From Streptomyces daqingensis (GTDB lineage: Bacteria > Actinomycetota > Actinomycetes > Streptomycetales > Streptomycetaceae): 64,000 nucleotides of DNA. The stretch is taken from positions 124,001 through 188,000 of the forward strand of contig NZ_BMMP01000007.1 in NCBI RefSeq assembly GCF_014645895.1, in the 5' to 3' direction. The notes below the pieces were generated by a model. It saw nothing but the letters and a program-made list of their open reading frames with translations. It was not told the origin of the DNA and made no database searches. The position numbers were made by a program, and so were the translations under genes. This document shows, piece after piece, positions 1-8,110 of this stretch. Numbering within the stretch: the stretch's first letter is position 1; every line of letters starts with the position of its first letter.

Positions 1-352
1 GGCCGGCGAGCCTTCGGCGGAGACCGGCTTCCACCTGGGCCTGCGAAATGATCATCCCCGGCCTGGTGACGAGCTTGGTGTGCCGCCCGACGTCCAGCCG
101 CGCCATCGGCTCGCCGTCCACGTGGGTCAGCACCTGCCGGACGTGGACCGATGCCTCCGGGAGATCCGAGAGAGCTCCGAGGCGGTCCAGCACTTCCGCT
201 CCTCGTGGCTGCAGTCCCAGCGCCCGTGAGGTGCCCGCCGGTGCCTTCGCCTTGTCCACGACCCGCACCGGCACCCCGGCAACCCGCAGACCACAGGCGA
301 GAGCGAGCCCGGTGGGCCCGGCTCCCACTACGACCACGGTGGAGAAGGTCAT
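1..352 (-). CDS. FAD-dependent monooxygenase, N-terminal part (runs off the window)
   Basis: The first 117 codons read from an ATG at 352 towards position 1, where the window ends, so the gene is partial. The protein opens MTFSTVVVVGAGPTGLALAC, a Rossmann beta-alpha-beta with the GxGxxG dinucleotide-binding motif, followed by a segment typical of aromatic-ring hydroxylases of the PheA/TfdB/UbiH type (TSRALGLQPRGAEVLDRLG). Such enzymes use FAD and NAD(P)H to hydroxylate aromatic or polyketide substrates; the substrate here cannot be told. An AAGGAGA ribosome site lies just before the ATG, and a double palindromic operator lies immediately upstream, so a TetR-type repressor probably controls it. 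Family assignment is firm for the FAD-binding part only. Confidence 0.8.
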   Translation of the reverse strand, partial: MTFSTVVVVGAGPTGLALACGLRVAGVPVRVVDKAKAPAGTSRALGLQPRGAEVLDRLGALSDLPEASVHVRQVLTHVDGEPMARLDVGRHTKLVTRPGMIISQAQVEAGLRRRLAG

Positions 353-363
353 GAGGTCTCCTT

Positions 364-399
364 GGTGTTAGTGACTAACTCATGTTAGCCACTAACACC
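364..399. promoter_or_regulatory. Double palindromic operator upstream of the monooxygenase
   Basis: GGTGTTAGTG (364-373) and CACTAACACC (390-399) form a perfect 10-bp inverted repeat. Each half also contains its own short palindrome: GTTAGTGACTAAC (368 on) and GTTAGCCACTAAC (384 on). This is the look of a TetR-family operator bound by two dimers. It covers the leader of the minus-strand monooxygenase. On the other side, an AGGAG at 404-408 precedes an ATG at 413, where a divergent regulator would be expected. That reading frame runs for only about 50 codons of unconvincing protein before meeting the IclR gene, so no intact partner repressor is present. Confidence 0.6.
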
Positions 400-512
400 A
401 ACCAGGAGCAATATGGCCTTCCGAACCGGGCCGCGGCCGGCAGATCCGTGTGAGGGGACCAGCGCGAGCCCCCGGAACAGCACCCGGAACAGCGGCCAGG
501 CTCAGTACGGGC

Positions 513-1250
513 TCAGTACCCGAGGGCGCGCTCGATGTCCGCGGCGGCCGCGAGCACCCGCGGGATGAAGGCGCGCAGCTCGTCCTCCCCGACCAGCACG
601 TTCGGCACGGCCAGGTCGATCGCGTAGTGGACGCGCCCGTCCGGCTGCTTGACCGGCGCCGCGACGGCGGAGACGACGGCTTCGTGCTCCCCCAGGTTGA
701 GGGCATAGCCCTGCTGCCGGACGGTGTCCAGCTCGCGCAGGTAGTCCTCGGCGCTGGTGATGGTGCGGTCGGTGTTGACCGGGTAGTCGAGGCTCGCCGC
801 GAGCGCGGACCGTTCCGCCTCCGGCAGGTAGGCGGCGACCGCCTTGCCCATGGCCGTGCAGTGCAGCGGCGCGGGCGTTCCGATCTGCGAGTACATCTGG
901 ACGGGCGAACGTCCCGCGTACTTGTCCACGTAGATGACCGTGGGGTTCTCGAAATAGCCGAGGTGCACCGTCTGGCCGGTCTGCGCGTTCAGCCCGCGCA
1001 GCACGGGGGCGGCCATCTCGCGTACGTCCATCCCCGCCACTACGCGGTACGCGACCTGCAACAGCTGGCTCCCGACGTGGTACCTGCCCGTCTCGTCGCG
1101 CCTGGCGAAACCTTCGTCGGCCAGGAGCTGGAGCAGTCGCACGGCCGTGGAGAGGCTGACCCCGTGCGACTGCGCGACCCTGCTCGCCGTGGCCGGCTCC
1201 TCGGACAGTGCGGCGAGGACTCTCAGCCCGCGCCGGAGGCTCTCACTCAT
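513..1250 (-). CDS. IclR-family transcriptional regulator
   Basis: The product is about 245 residues, the normal IclR size. It has an N-terminal winged helix-turn-helix (SLRRGLRVLAALSEEPATAS to LSTAVRLLQLLADEGFARRD) and a C-terminal GAF-like effector domain with the family's MGKAVAAYLPEAER stretch. The ATG at 1250 (MSESLRRG) is preferred to a start 18 codons upstream because IclR proteins begin close to the HTH and a GAGGGG lies just ahead of it. It is divergent from the PLP enzyme-deacylase-symporter operon, with a perfect palindrome in the gap, so it most likely represses that operon and itself. The inducer is probably an N-acyl-D-amino acid or its product; this is inferred from context only. 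Confidence 0.9.
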   Translation of the reverse strand: MSESLRRGLRVLAALSEEPATASRVAQSHGVSLSTAVRLLQLLADEGFARRDETGRYHVGSQLLQVAYRVVAGMDVREMAAPVLRGLNAQTGQTVHLGYFENPTVIYVDKYAGRSPVQMYSQIGTPAPLHCTAMGKAVAAYLPEAERSALAASLDYPVNTDRTITSAEDYLRELDTVRQQGYALNLGEHEAVVSAVAAPVKQPDGRVHYAIDLAVPNVLVGEDELRAFIPRVLAAAADIERALGY

Positions 1251-1343
1251 ACGCCCGCACCCCTCACTTCTCCCGGGCAGCACGTACCGATCCCTTGACG
1301 GCACGGCCCCACCGAACTAGCTTCGCGTCACTATACGCAAGGG

Positions 1344-1362
1344 ACTTGCAAAATATGCAAGT
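1344..1362. promoter_or_regulatory. Probable IclR operator (ACTTGCA-N5-TGCAAGT)
   Basis: A perfect 7-bp inverted repeat, ACTTGCA aaata TGCAAGT, lies in the divergent gap between the IclR gene and the PLP-enzyme gene. A further half-site-like TACGCAAG occurs just to the left (about 1334-1341). Size, symmetry and position suit a dimeric IclR regulator controlling both directions. Binding is inferred, not shown. Confidence 0.65.
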
Positions 1363-1419
1363 GATCGTTGATTCGGTACCGCCCCTCAGCGAGTGCGTGA
1401 GACGGCGTGGAGGGATGAC

Positions 1420-2664
1420 GTGGCACAACCCGGCTCGTTCGCGGCTCTCGGTGAATGCACCATGTGCGCCCGCAAGCAGGACACGGCGTTCCCGGACTAC
1501 TGCGCGCACTGCGGCGGCTCGGTGGTGCTCCCTCCCACCGGGCCTGCCCTGCCGGACACCACGGATCTGCCGGGGATGTGGCGCTACACGGGCCGGTTGC
1601 CGGTCACACCCGACACCGCGTGGCTGAGCATGGGAGAAGGCGACAGCCCCGTCGTCCCTGCGGCCGGTACGGCGGACTGGTGCGGCGTCGAGCGACTGCA
1701 GTTCAAGCTCGACCATCTCAACCCGTCGGGCTCCTTCAAGGACCGGGCGACCGCTGTGGGAATGGCGCAGGCCGTGCGGCAGCGGGCCAGCGCCGTCGTC
1801 TGCGCCTCGAGTGGCAACGCGGCGGGTTCTACGGCCGCGTACGCGGCCAGGGCCGGTCTGCCGGCGGTGGTGCTGATGCCGGAGGCGGTGCCTCCGGGCA
1901 AGGCCGCTGTCGCCCGCGCGCACGGCGCGGCCGTGCTGCGGGTCCGCGGGGACTACAGCAACACCTTCCGCGCGGCGCGGGAACTGGCCGGCCGCTTCGG
2001 GTGGATCAACCTCACCACGACCTTCGTCAACCCGGTCGCCGTCGCCGGCCTGAAGAGCGCCGGATACGAACTCGCGGGCCAGCTGGCCGATCCACCGGGC
2101 TGGATCGTGGTGCCGGTCGGCGCGGGCCCGCTCGTGCACGGCATCGCGACCGCCTACCGGGAGCTGCACGGCTCGGGGGAAGTCGCGGCGGTACCGCGGA
2201 TCCTCGGGGTCCAGGCCGAGGGCTGCGCGCCGGTCGCGGAGGCTTTCGCCCGCGGCGCGGACGAAGTCGCCCCGTGGCAGCACGTGCGGACCCGGATCTC
2301 GGCGATATCCGATCCGCTGCGCGGTTATCCGTCCGACGGCACCTACACGCTGCGGCTGGTGCGCGAAACCGGTGGCGCCATGGCGGCGGTCGCCGACGCC
2401 GAAGCCGACGAAGCCGCGAACCAACTCGCGTACAGGGAAGGGCTGCTCATCGAATCGGGCGCCGCGGCCGGCCTGGCAGCGGTCCGGGCCGAGCGCGAGC
2501 GCGGCACGATCCGCGGGGACGAGAGCGTCGTCTGCATGCTCACCGGTCACGGCATCAAGACGCTGTCCACCGACGTCGACCCGGGCCCCGTGATCACCGG
2601 TACCGACGAGGCGGTGCGCCGGCTCCGGGCGCGCACCGAACTGGCGGAAGGAATGGCGGGGTGA
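1420..2664 (+). CDS. PLP-dependent enzyme, threonine synthase-like, with N-terminal zinc ribbon
   Basis: The 414-residue product is a fold-type II PLP enzyme. The Schiff-base lysine is K107 in NPSGSFKDRA, followed by a phosphate-binding SSGNAAGS loop and an Asn/Gly-rich core typical of threonine synthase and threonine/serine dehydratases. Residues 13-31 form a zinc-ribbon-like Cx2C...Cx2C (C13, C16, C28, C31), seen in some threonine synthases. GTG at 1420 was chosen because GGAGGG sits 5 bases upstream; a longer GTG start at 1393 has no such site. It overlaps the N-acyl-D-amino-acid deacylase gene by 4 bases. A true threonine synthase would normally sit with hom/thrB, so a catabolic lyase or dehydratase acting on the released amino acid is more likely here. 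The exact reaction is unknown. Confidence 0.85.
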   Translation: MAQPGSFAALGECTMCARKQDTAFPDYCAHCGGSVVLPPTGPALPDTTDLPGMWRYTGRLPVTPDTAWLSMGEGDSPVVPAAGTADWCGVERLQFKLDHLNPSGSFKDRATAVGMAQAVRQRASAVVCASSGNAAGSTAAYAARAGLPAVVLMPEAVPPGKAAVARAHGAAVLRVRGDYSNTFRAARELAGRFGWINLTTTFVNPVAVAGLKSAGYELAGQLADPPGWIVVPVGAGPLVHGIATAYRELHGSGEVAAVPRILGVQAEGCAPVAEAFARGADEVAPWQHVRTRISAISDPLRGYPSDGTYTLRLVRETGGAMAAVADAEADEAANQLAYREGLLIESGAAAGLAAVRAERERGTIRGDESVVCMLTGHGIKTLSTDVDPGPVITGTDEAVRRLRARTELAEGMAG

Positions 2665-4268
2665 ACCGGAACCGGGTGCTGCTCCACGGCGGCGACGTCG
2701 TCGACGGAACTGGTGCCGAACGCCGCCGCGCCGACGTGCTGGTCGAGGACGGCCGGATCAGCGCCGTCGCCGACATCTCGCGCGATGTCGACGCCCCCGT
2801 CATGGATGTGTCGGGATCGGTCGTCTTTCCGGGCTTCATCGACGTCCACGCTCACGACGACCTGGCGCTGCTGCGGCCGGGCGGGGTCGAGCCGAAGGTC
2901 ATGCAAGGCGTGACCGTGGACGTGGTCGGCAACTGCGGGCACGGTTGCGCACCGGTAGCCACCGATCCGCGGATGCAGGCGTCCTATTCCGGGCCGGTTC
3001 TCGGCCGCTTCCCCGAGTCGCTCCCCTGGCGCGGCTTCCCGGAGTATCTGGACCACCTGAGCGCGACCGGGCTGCGCACGAACGCCGTGGCTCTCGTACC
3101 GCACGGAGCACTGCGCGCCTCGATCTCCGGCTACGCCCGCAGACCACTGGACGCCCGCGAACTCGCCCGCGCCACACGCGATCTGGACGAAGCCCTGGAA
3201 CGGGGCGCGGCCGGCCTGTCACTGGGCCTGATGTACGCACCCGGCGATGCGGCCGACCACTCAGAACTGCTGGCGCTGGCACGTGTCGTCGCCGCCCGCG
3301 GACGGATCCTCGCGGCACACATCCGCAGCGAAGGGGACGACATCGCCGGCTCCCTGCGGGAGTTGCTCGACATCGCACGACGCAGCGGAGTCAGGGTGCA
3401 GCTGAGTCACCTCAAGGTGGTCTCGCCGCGCAACAAGGGGCGTATGCCGGAGGTCCTGGCCCTGCTCGACGACGCGCGGTCAGAGGGGATCGACATCACC
3501 GCCGACGTCTATCCGTACACCGCCGGCAGCACGACCGCCGCGGCGTTGTTCCCCAACTGGGCGCTCGCGGACGGTGTTCCGGGCCTGCTCGCCTCGCTGG
3601 ACACCCCGTCGGAACGCGCCGAGATCGTGGCGAGCATGCACCGGCCGTGGCAGCAGCAGGAGAACAACTTCCGGGCACTGGGCGCGGACGGCATCCTGCT
3701 GGCCGGCTTCCGGCAGCCCGGCAACGAACGCTACGAGGGCGCCCGGTTGTCCGGCGTGGCGGACGAACGCGGCGAGGACGCCGCGGAGTGCCTGTGCCGG
3801 CTCATGACCGAAGAGCGCGGCGAACTCACCGTCGTCATGTTCCAGATGGACGAAGCCGACGTGAGGACCGCACTGTCCTGGCCGTGGTCCCTCATCGGGT
3901 CGGACGGCCTGCCCGTCCAGTCGCCGTACACGCATCCGCGCATGTACGGAACCTTCGCCCGGGTGCTTTCCGAATACGTCCGCGAGCGCGGGTTGCTCAC
4001 CCTCGGGGAAGCGACCCGGCGGATGACCGCTCTGCCCGCGGAGCGCTTCCGGATTCCCGCAAGAGGCGTCATCCGAGCGGGTGCCGCCGCCGACCTGGTC
4101 GTCGCCAGTCCCGAACGCATCGAGGATCACGCGACATTCGCATCTCCGCGCCGCTTCCCTGAACACGTCCGCGCCGTACTGGTCGACGGTGAATTCGCGA
4201 CGCTCGACGGGACCGCTACCGAAAGCACGGCGGGTGCTCTGCTGCCGATCGAGAGAAGTACCGCCTGA
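2661..4268 (+). CDS. N-acyl-D-amino-acid deacylase (D-aminoacylase)
   Basis: This 535-residue amidohydrolase-superfamily protein removes the acyl group from N-acyl-D-amino acids. The sequence shows the HxH metal motif (H63, H65 in DVHAHDD), the family's cysteine ligand in GNCGHG (C92), downstream histidines in AHIRSE and QLSHLK, and the SDG catalytic Asp segment near the C terminus (IGSDGLPVQSPYTHPR). The length matches known D-aminoacylases. GTG at 2661 overlaps the stop of the PLP-enzyme gene (GTGA), so the two are translationally coupled. It is followed 17 bases later by a transporter. Together with the divergent IclR gene, this reads as an operon for uptake and breakdown of N-acylated D-amino acids. 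Confidence 0.9.
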   Translation: MNRNRVLLHGGDVVDGTGAERRRADVLVEDGRISAVADISRDVDAPVMDVSGSVVFPGFIDVHAHDDLALLRPGGVEPKVMQGVTVDVVGNCGHGCAPVATDPRMQASYSGPVLGRFPESLPWRGFPEYLDHLSATGLRTNAVALVPHGALRASISGYARRPLDARELARATRDLDEALERGAAGLSLGLMYAPGDAADHSELLALARVVAARGRILAAHIRSEGDDIAGSLRELLDIARRSGVRVQLSHLKVVSPRNKGRMPEVLALLDDARSEGIDITADVYPYTAGSTTAAALFPNWALADGVPGLLASLDTPSERAEIVASMHRPWQQQENNFRALGADGILLAGFRQPGNERYEGARLSGVADERGEDAAECLCRLMTEERGELTVVMFQMDEADVRTALSWPWSLIGSDGLPVQSPYTHPRMYGTFARVLSEYVRERGLLTLGEATRRMTALPAERFRIPARGVIRAGAAADLVVASPERIEDHATFASPRRFPEHVRAVLVDGEFATLDGTATESTAGALLPIERSTA

Positions 4269-4285
4269 GGACAGAAGGTTCGCCC

Positions 4286-5827
4286 ATGACCAAGATCGCC
4301 GGATCCACCTCCATATACCTGTTCGCCTTCCTCGGCTCGCTGGTGCTCATGCTTGCCCTGGGCATCTGGGTCGCCCGCCGCAACCGCACCGGTGAGGACT
4401 TCCTCCTCGCCGGACGGCGGCTGTCCATACCTTTCGTCACGGGCAGCGCACTTGCCACGCTCGTCGGCACCGGGTCCAGTCTCGGTGCGGTCAGCCTGTC
4501 GTACACGAACGGCTGGGCCGGAGCGCTGTACGGGCTCGGCGGTGCGGTCGGGATCTTCCTGCTGCTCTGGCTGTTCGCCGACGTCCGCGAGCACGGCTTC
4601 ATGACGTTCCCGGAAGAGATGAGCTACTACTACGGGGCGAACCGGATCATCAAAGGCGCGGTCGCCGTGGTCCTCTTCCTCGCCACGGTCGGCTGGCTCG
4701 GCGCGCACATCCTCGGCGGGGCGCTGTACCTGTCCTTCCTCACCGATATGGACATGACGCTCGCCAAGATCGTGGTCGCACTCGGTTTCGGCCTGTACAC
4801 GGTGATCGGCGGCTACTGGGCCGTCGTGGTCACCGACATGGTCCAGGGCACGATCCTGTTCCTCGGATTCTCCGCGATAGCCGTCCTGGCGCTCGTCAAA
4901 GCCGGTGGTTTCGGCACCATCAACGAGAAGGCACCCGCCGAGGCGACGTCCTTCCTCGGCGTCGAGACGCTCGGCACCGTACCGGCGATCTCGATGGCCC
5001 TGGTGATCGCGGTAGGCGTCCTCGCCACGCCCTCCCACAGGCAGCGGATCTACTCGGCGAACAGCACGCGGACAGCGCGCCGCAGCTTCGCACTGGTCGG
5101 AGTGCTGTTCGCGGTCTTCGCGATCACCCCGCCCATCGTGGGGCTCTCCGCCCAGACCATGCGTCCGGGCATGGACAACCCCGACCTGGCGTTCCCCGTT
5201 CTCGCCACCGAGGTCTTCCCCGTGTGGGTCGGCGCGCTGCTGCTCGTCTCCGGCCTCTCGGCGACCATGTCGTCGGGGGACTCCGAAGCGCTCACCGGCG
5301 TGACGATCTTCCTCCGCGACGTGGTCAAGCTGGTGACCGGGAAGATGCCGAAGGCAGAGAACATGGTCACCTACTCACGGATCGCCCTGGTCGCGGTGCT
5401 GCTGTTCGCGCTCGGAGGCGCACTGCTGGCGGAGACGATCATCGAATACATCACCACGATGATCGCGACGGTGCTCACCGGTCTGCTGATCGCCGCGCTC
5501 CTCGGCAAGTTCTGGAGCCGGGCCACATGGCAGGGCGGCCTGGGCGCGATCATCGGCGGCGCGGCCGCGGCGACCGTCGTCAACCTCAGCGACGCGCTCA
5601 CCGAGTACTGGGGCAACCCGGTGATCCCGTCACTGGTCGTGGCCCTGCTCGTGGGCGTACTCGTCAGTTTGGTGACTCCGCGCCGGACGATCAGCGATGC
5701 GGAAGCGCTGCGGCTGCTCGCCGTCGAGCGGGCGGAACTCGACGTGGGAACGCAGTTGCGCACCGGGGACAGCACTCCGCGGCCCGCCCGCACCACCCCC
5801 GACGAGACTGCCCCCGACCGCTCGTGA
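4286..5827 (+). CDS. Sodium:solute symporter (SSS family)
   Basis: The product has 513 residues with about 13 hydrophobic segments, the normal size for the SSS/PutP-PanF family. The N-terminal half carries the conserved glycine-rich TLVGTGSSLGAVSLSYTNGWAGALYGLG stretch and the later GLSATMSSGDSEALTGVTIF segment, which corresponds to the sodium-site Ser/Thr region. The C-terminal 40 residues are hydrophilic and cytoplasmic. It is last in the IclR-controlled operon behind the deacylase, so the likely cargo is an N-acyl-D-amino acid or related carboxylate taken up with sodium. The substrate is inferred from gene order only. Confidence 0.88.
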   Translation: MTKIAGSTSIYLFAFLGSLVLMLALGIWVARRNRTGEDFLLAGRRLSIPFVTGSALATLVGTGSSLGAVSLSYTNGWAGALYGLGGAVGIFLLLWLFADVREHGFMTFPEEMSYYYGANRIIKGAVAVVLFLATVGWLGAHILGGALYLSFLTDMDMTLAKIVVALGFGLYTVIGGYWAVVVTDMVQGTILFLGFSAIAVLALVKAGGFGTINEKAPAEATSFLGVETLGTVPAISMALVIAVGVLATPSHRQRIYSANSTRTARRSFALVGVLFAVFAITPPIVGLSAQTMRPGMDNPDLAFPVLATEVFPVWVGALLLVSGLSATMSSGDSEALTGVTIFLRDVVKLVTGKMPKAENMVTYSRIALVAVLLFALGGALLAETIIEYITTMIATVLTGLLIAALLGKFWSRATWQGGLGAIIGGAAAATVVNLSDALTEYWGNPVIPSLVVALLVGVLVSLVTPRRTISDAEALRLLAVERAELDVGTQLRTGDSTPRPARTTPDETAPDRS

Positions 5828-6194
5828 GAGCCCTCGGGGCGTGCGGGCGCGCGCGGGGCGTGGAGGTCGCGTCGCTCACCTCCGGCTTCTGAGAGCGACG
5901 CGGCTCCCCTCCGCCGCGCAGCGTCGACGATCTTCGAAAGGCGGCTCGGGATCTGCCTGCCCGCTCCACGGACAGGGGTGCCCGGTCGAAGGGGTCCGGG
6001 CGTCGTCGCGGTCGGGTCCCCCGGGGCATGTAGACGGCGAGGTGACGGACGTCCCATTCCCCCTGGGGCGAGTGCCGTCCACTGGGCAAGGCAGACCACG
6101 ATGCCGCGGTGCTCACCGTCGCTCCGGCTCTTGATGTCCGGGTGCCGACCGGGAGGTCGGCTGACCTTCCCGCATGCGGTGACAGACGGGTGCG
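5828..6194. other. Gene-free gap between the symporter and arsC
   Basis: About 370 bases with no convincing gene on either strand. Short open frames here have no start signals and no recognisable protein features. The gap separates two convergently transcribed units, so it may contain their terminators, but no strong stem-loop stands out. It may also be a join between the D-amino-acid and arsenic modules. Confidence 0.5.
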
Positions 6195-6599
6195 TCACTG
6201 AGGACTGATCTCGGAGATGAGTCCCTCGATCCGCGTCTTGATCTCATCGCGGATGGAGCGTACGGCCTCAACTCCCTGGCCGGCGGGGTCCTTCAACGTC
6301 CAGTCGAGGTACCGCTTACCCGGGAAGACTGGGCAGGCGTCGCCGCACCCCATGGTGACGCACACGTCGGACGCCTGAACCGCGTCCGCGGTGAGGATCT
6401 TGGGGGTCTCGGCGGCGATGTCGACGCCGACCTCGCGCATCGCTTCGACGACAGCGGGGTTGACGGTATCGGCAGGGGCCGATCCGGCGGAGCGAACTTC
6501 CACCCGGTCGCCCGCGAGGTGCTTCAGCCAGGCGGCGGCCATCTGGGACCGGCCGGCGTTGTGGACGCAGACGAACAGGACAGACGGCTTCTCCGACAT
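6195..6599 (-). CDS. arsC: Arsenate reductase, low-molecular-weight phosphatase type
   Basis: The 134-residue product reduces arsenate to arsenite. It has the phosphatase P-loop CX5R at C11-R17 (CVHNAGR, followed by S18), and cysteines C80, C85 and C89 in VCVTMGCGDACP. These match the Cys relay of thioredoxin- or mycothiol-linked ArsC enzymes. Length is normal. It is divergent from arsR and the ACR3 pump gene, with an ArsR operator between them, so arsenate is reduced here and the arsenite pumped out by the neighbour. Confidence 0.93.
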   Translation of the reverse strand: MSEKPSVLFVCVHNAGRSQMAAAWLKHLAGDRVEVRSAGSAPADTVNPAVVEAMREVGVDIAAETPKILTADAVQASDVCVTMGCGDACPVFPGKRYLDWTLKDPAGQGVEAVRSIRDEIKTRIEGLISEISPQ

Positions 6600-6651
6600 C
6601 GGTCTCCCTCTCGCCTCATCACGAAGCAGACGCGCTCACATCAGCGCCCAA

Positions 6652-6693
6652 TGACGTCAGCCTCATCGATGTGACAATATCAGCGCATGCTGA
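6652..6693. promoter_or_regulatory. Divergent arsC/arsR promoter with ArsR operator over the arsR start
   Basis: TCAGC-GCAT-GCTGA (6680-6693) is an inverted repeat that overlaps the arsR start codon at 6687. TGACGTCA occurs twice (6652 and 6691 on). A TGACGT at 6652 and a GACAAT at 6673, spaced 15 bases, could be the -35 and -10. That would place the transcript start at or next to the ATG, with no ribosome site in front, so the arsR message may be leaderless. Autorepression by ArsR bound over the start is the natural reading. Confidence 0.55.
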
Positions 6694-7001
6694 CGTCAGT
6701 CGACACTGACCTGATCCGGGTTCTCGCAGATCCCCTCAGGCTTCAGATCGTGACCCTGCTCGCCCACGAGACGCTCTGCACCACGCACCTGGTCGAGGAG
6801 ACCGGTGCGCGCCAGACCAACCTCTCCAACCACCTGAAGGTGCTCCGCGAGGCAAGGGTCGTCGATACCGAGCCGTGCGGCCGCTTCACCTACTACAAGC
6901 TGCGGCCCGAGGTCATCGAGGCCGTGGCCGGCTCCCTTTCGGCTCTTGCCGCTGCCGCCCGCGCCACCGCTGCTGCCGACAAGAAGAGGGCTTGCTCGTG
7001 A
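6687..7001 (+). CDS. arsR: ArsR/SmtB-family arsenite-responsive repressor
   Basis: The 104-residue protein has a compact winged helix-turn-helix (LADPLRLQIVTLLAHETLCTTHLVEETG, then ARQTNLSNHLKVLREARVV) and a beta-wing with the usual YYKL. C31, at the start of the LCTTHL stretch, lies where ArsR proteins often carry metalloid-binding cysteines, and another Cys lies in DTEPCGRF and one near the C terminus. No Shine-Dalgarno site precedes the ATG, which sits inside the presumed operator. It overlaps the ACR3 gene (GTGA), so it is co-transcribed with the pump it presumably controls. Confidence 0.92.
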   Translation: MLTSVDTDLIRVLADPLRLQIVTLLAHETLCTTHLVEETGARQTNLSNHLKVLREARVVDTEPCGRFTYYKLRPEVIEAVAGSLSALAAAARATAAADKKRACS

Positions 7002-8110
7002 CCCGCACCGAACCGTCCTCGCCCGCGACGCCGGAGGCCGCGCCCGGGGTCGTCGCGAAGCTGTCCACGTTGGACCGCTTCCTGGCGGTATGGATTCTCA
7101 TCGCGATGGCACTGGGCCTGGGGCTGGGACGGATGATCCCCGGACTCGACGACGCCCTGAGCAGGGTTGAGATCGGCGGGATCTCCCTGCCCATTGCCGT
7201 CGGATTGCTGATCATGATGTATCCGGTGCTTGCCAAGGTCCGCTACGACAAGCTGGACGCGGTCACCGGTGACCGGAAGCTCATGCTTGCTTCGCTGGTC
7301 ATCAACTGGCTCCTGGGTCCGGCGGTGATGTTCGCGCTCGCCTGGATTTTCCTGCCCGACCTGCCCGAGTACCGCACGGGTCTGATCATCGTCGGGCTCG
7401 CGCGCTGCATCGCGATGGTCATCATCTGGAACGACCTGGCATGCGGCGATCGCGAGGCCGCCGCCGTCCTCGTCGCCCTCAACTCCCTCTTCCAAGTATT
7501 CGCCTTCGGGCTGCTCGGTTGGCTCTACCTCGATCTGCTGCCCGGCTGGCTGGGCCTGGGCAACGGTGAGCACCTCGACATCTCGATGTGGAAGGTCGCC
7601 TGGAATGTGCTCTTCTTCCTCGGCATCCCGTTGCTGGCCGGCTTCCTCACCCGCCGGTTCGGCGAGAAGAAACTGGGGCGTGAAGCCTACGAGCAAGGCT
7701 TTCTGCCGAAGATCGGGCCGTTCGCTCTCTACGGGCTGCTGTTCACCATCGTGATCCTCTTCGCCCTGCAGGGAGGCACGATTTCCTCCCAGCCCCTGGA
7801 CGTTGCCCGAATCGCGCTGCCTCTGCTGGCCTACTTCGCGCTCATGTGGTTCGGATCCTTCGCCCTCGGCAAGGCCGTCGGCCTCCCGTACGACCGCACC
7901 GCGACCCTGGCGTTCACCGCAGCGGGCAACAACTTCGAGTTGGCCATCGCTGTCGCCATCGCCACCTTCGGCGTCACTTCCGGACAGGCCCTGTCCGGGG
8001 TCGTCGGCCCGCTCATCGAGGTTCCTGTCCTCGTCGCGTTGGTCTACGTCTCGCTGGCTTGGCGGAAGAGATTCGCACCGGCAGCCTTGCAGCAAGCCGG
8101 CGCCCGGTGA
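6998..8110 (+). CDS. arsB: ACR3-family arsenite efflux pump
   Basis: The product has 370 residues and about ten transmembrane segments. It carries the ACR3 signatures: a conserved Cys in GLARCIAMVIIWNDLACGD and a conserved Glu in TAAGNNFELAIAVAIATFG. It exports arsenite across the cell membrane using the proton gradient. The GTG at 6998 overlaps the arsR stop, and a small membrane protein gene overlaps its own stop in the same way. It belongs to the ACR3 type rather than the 12-helix E. coli ArsB type, although the arsB symbol is commonly used for both. Confidence 0.93.
   Translation: MTRTEPSSPATPEAAPGVVAKLSTLDRFLAVWILIAMALGLGLGRMIPGLDDALSRVEIGGISLPIAVGLLIMMYPVLAKVRYDKLDAVTGDRKLMLASLVINWLLGPAVMFALAWIFLPDLPEYRTGLIIVGLARCIAMVIIWNDLACGDREAAAVLVALNSLFQVFAFGLLGWLYLDLLPGWLGLGNGEHLDISMWKVAWNVLFFLGIPLLAGFLTRRFGEKKLGREAYEQGFLPKIGPFALYGLLFTIVILFALQGGTISSQPLDVARIALPLLAYFALMWFGSFALGKAVGLPYDRTATLAFTAAGNNFELAIAVAIATFGVTSGQALSGVVGPLIEVPVLVALVYVSLAWRKRFAPAALQQAGAR

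Noticed and set aside
1455..2660. A possible N-terminal extension of the deacylase, open in the same frame through the PLP-enzyme gene
   Set aside because: The translation is Arg/Gly-rich nonsense in another frame of the PLP-enzyme gene; the deacylase family starts at the GTG at 2661.
5876..6082. A small minus-strand open frame between the symporter and arsC
   Set aside because: No ribosome site, Arg/Pro-rich composition and no hydrophobic or motif content.
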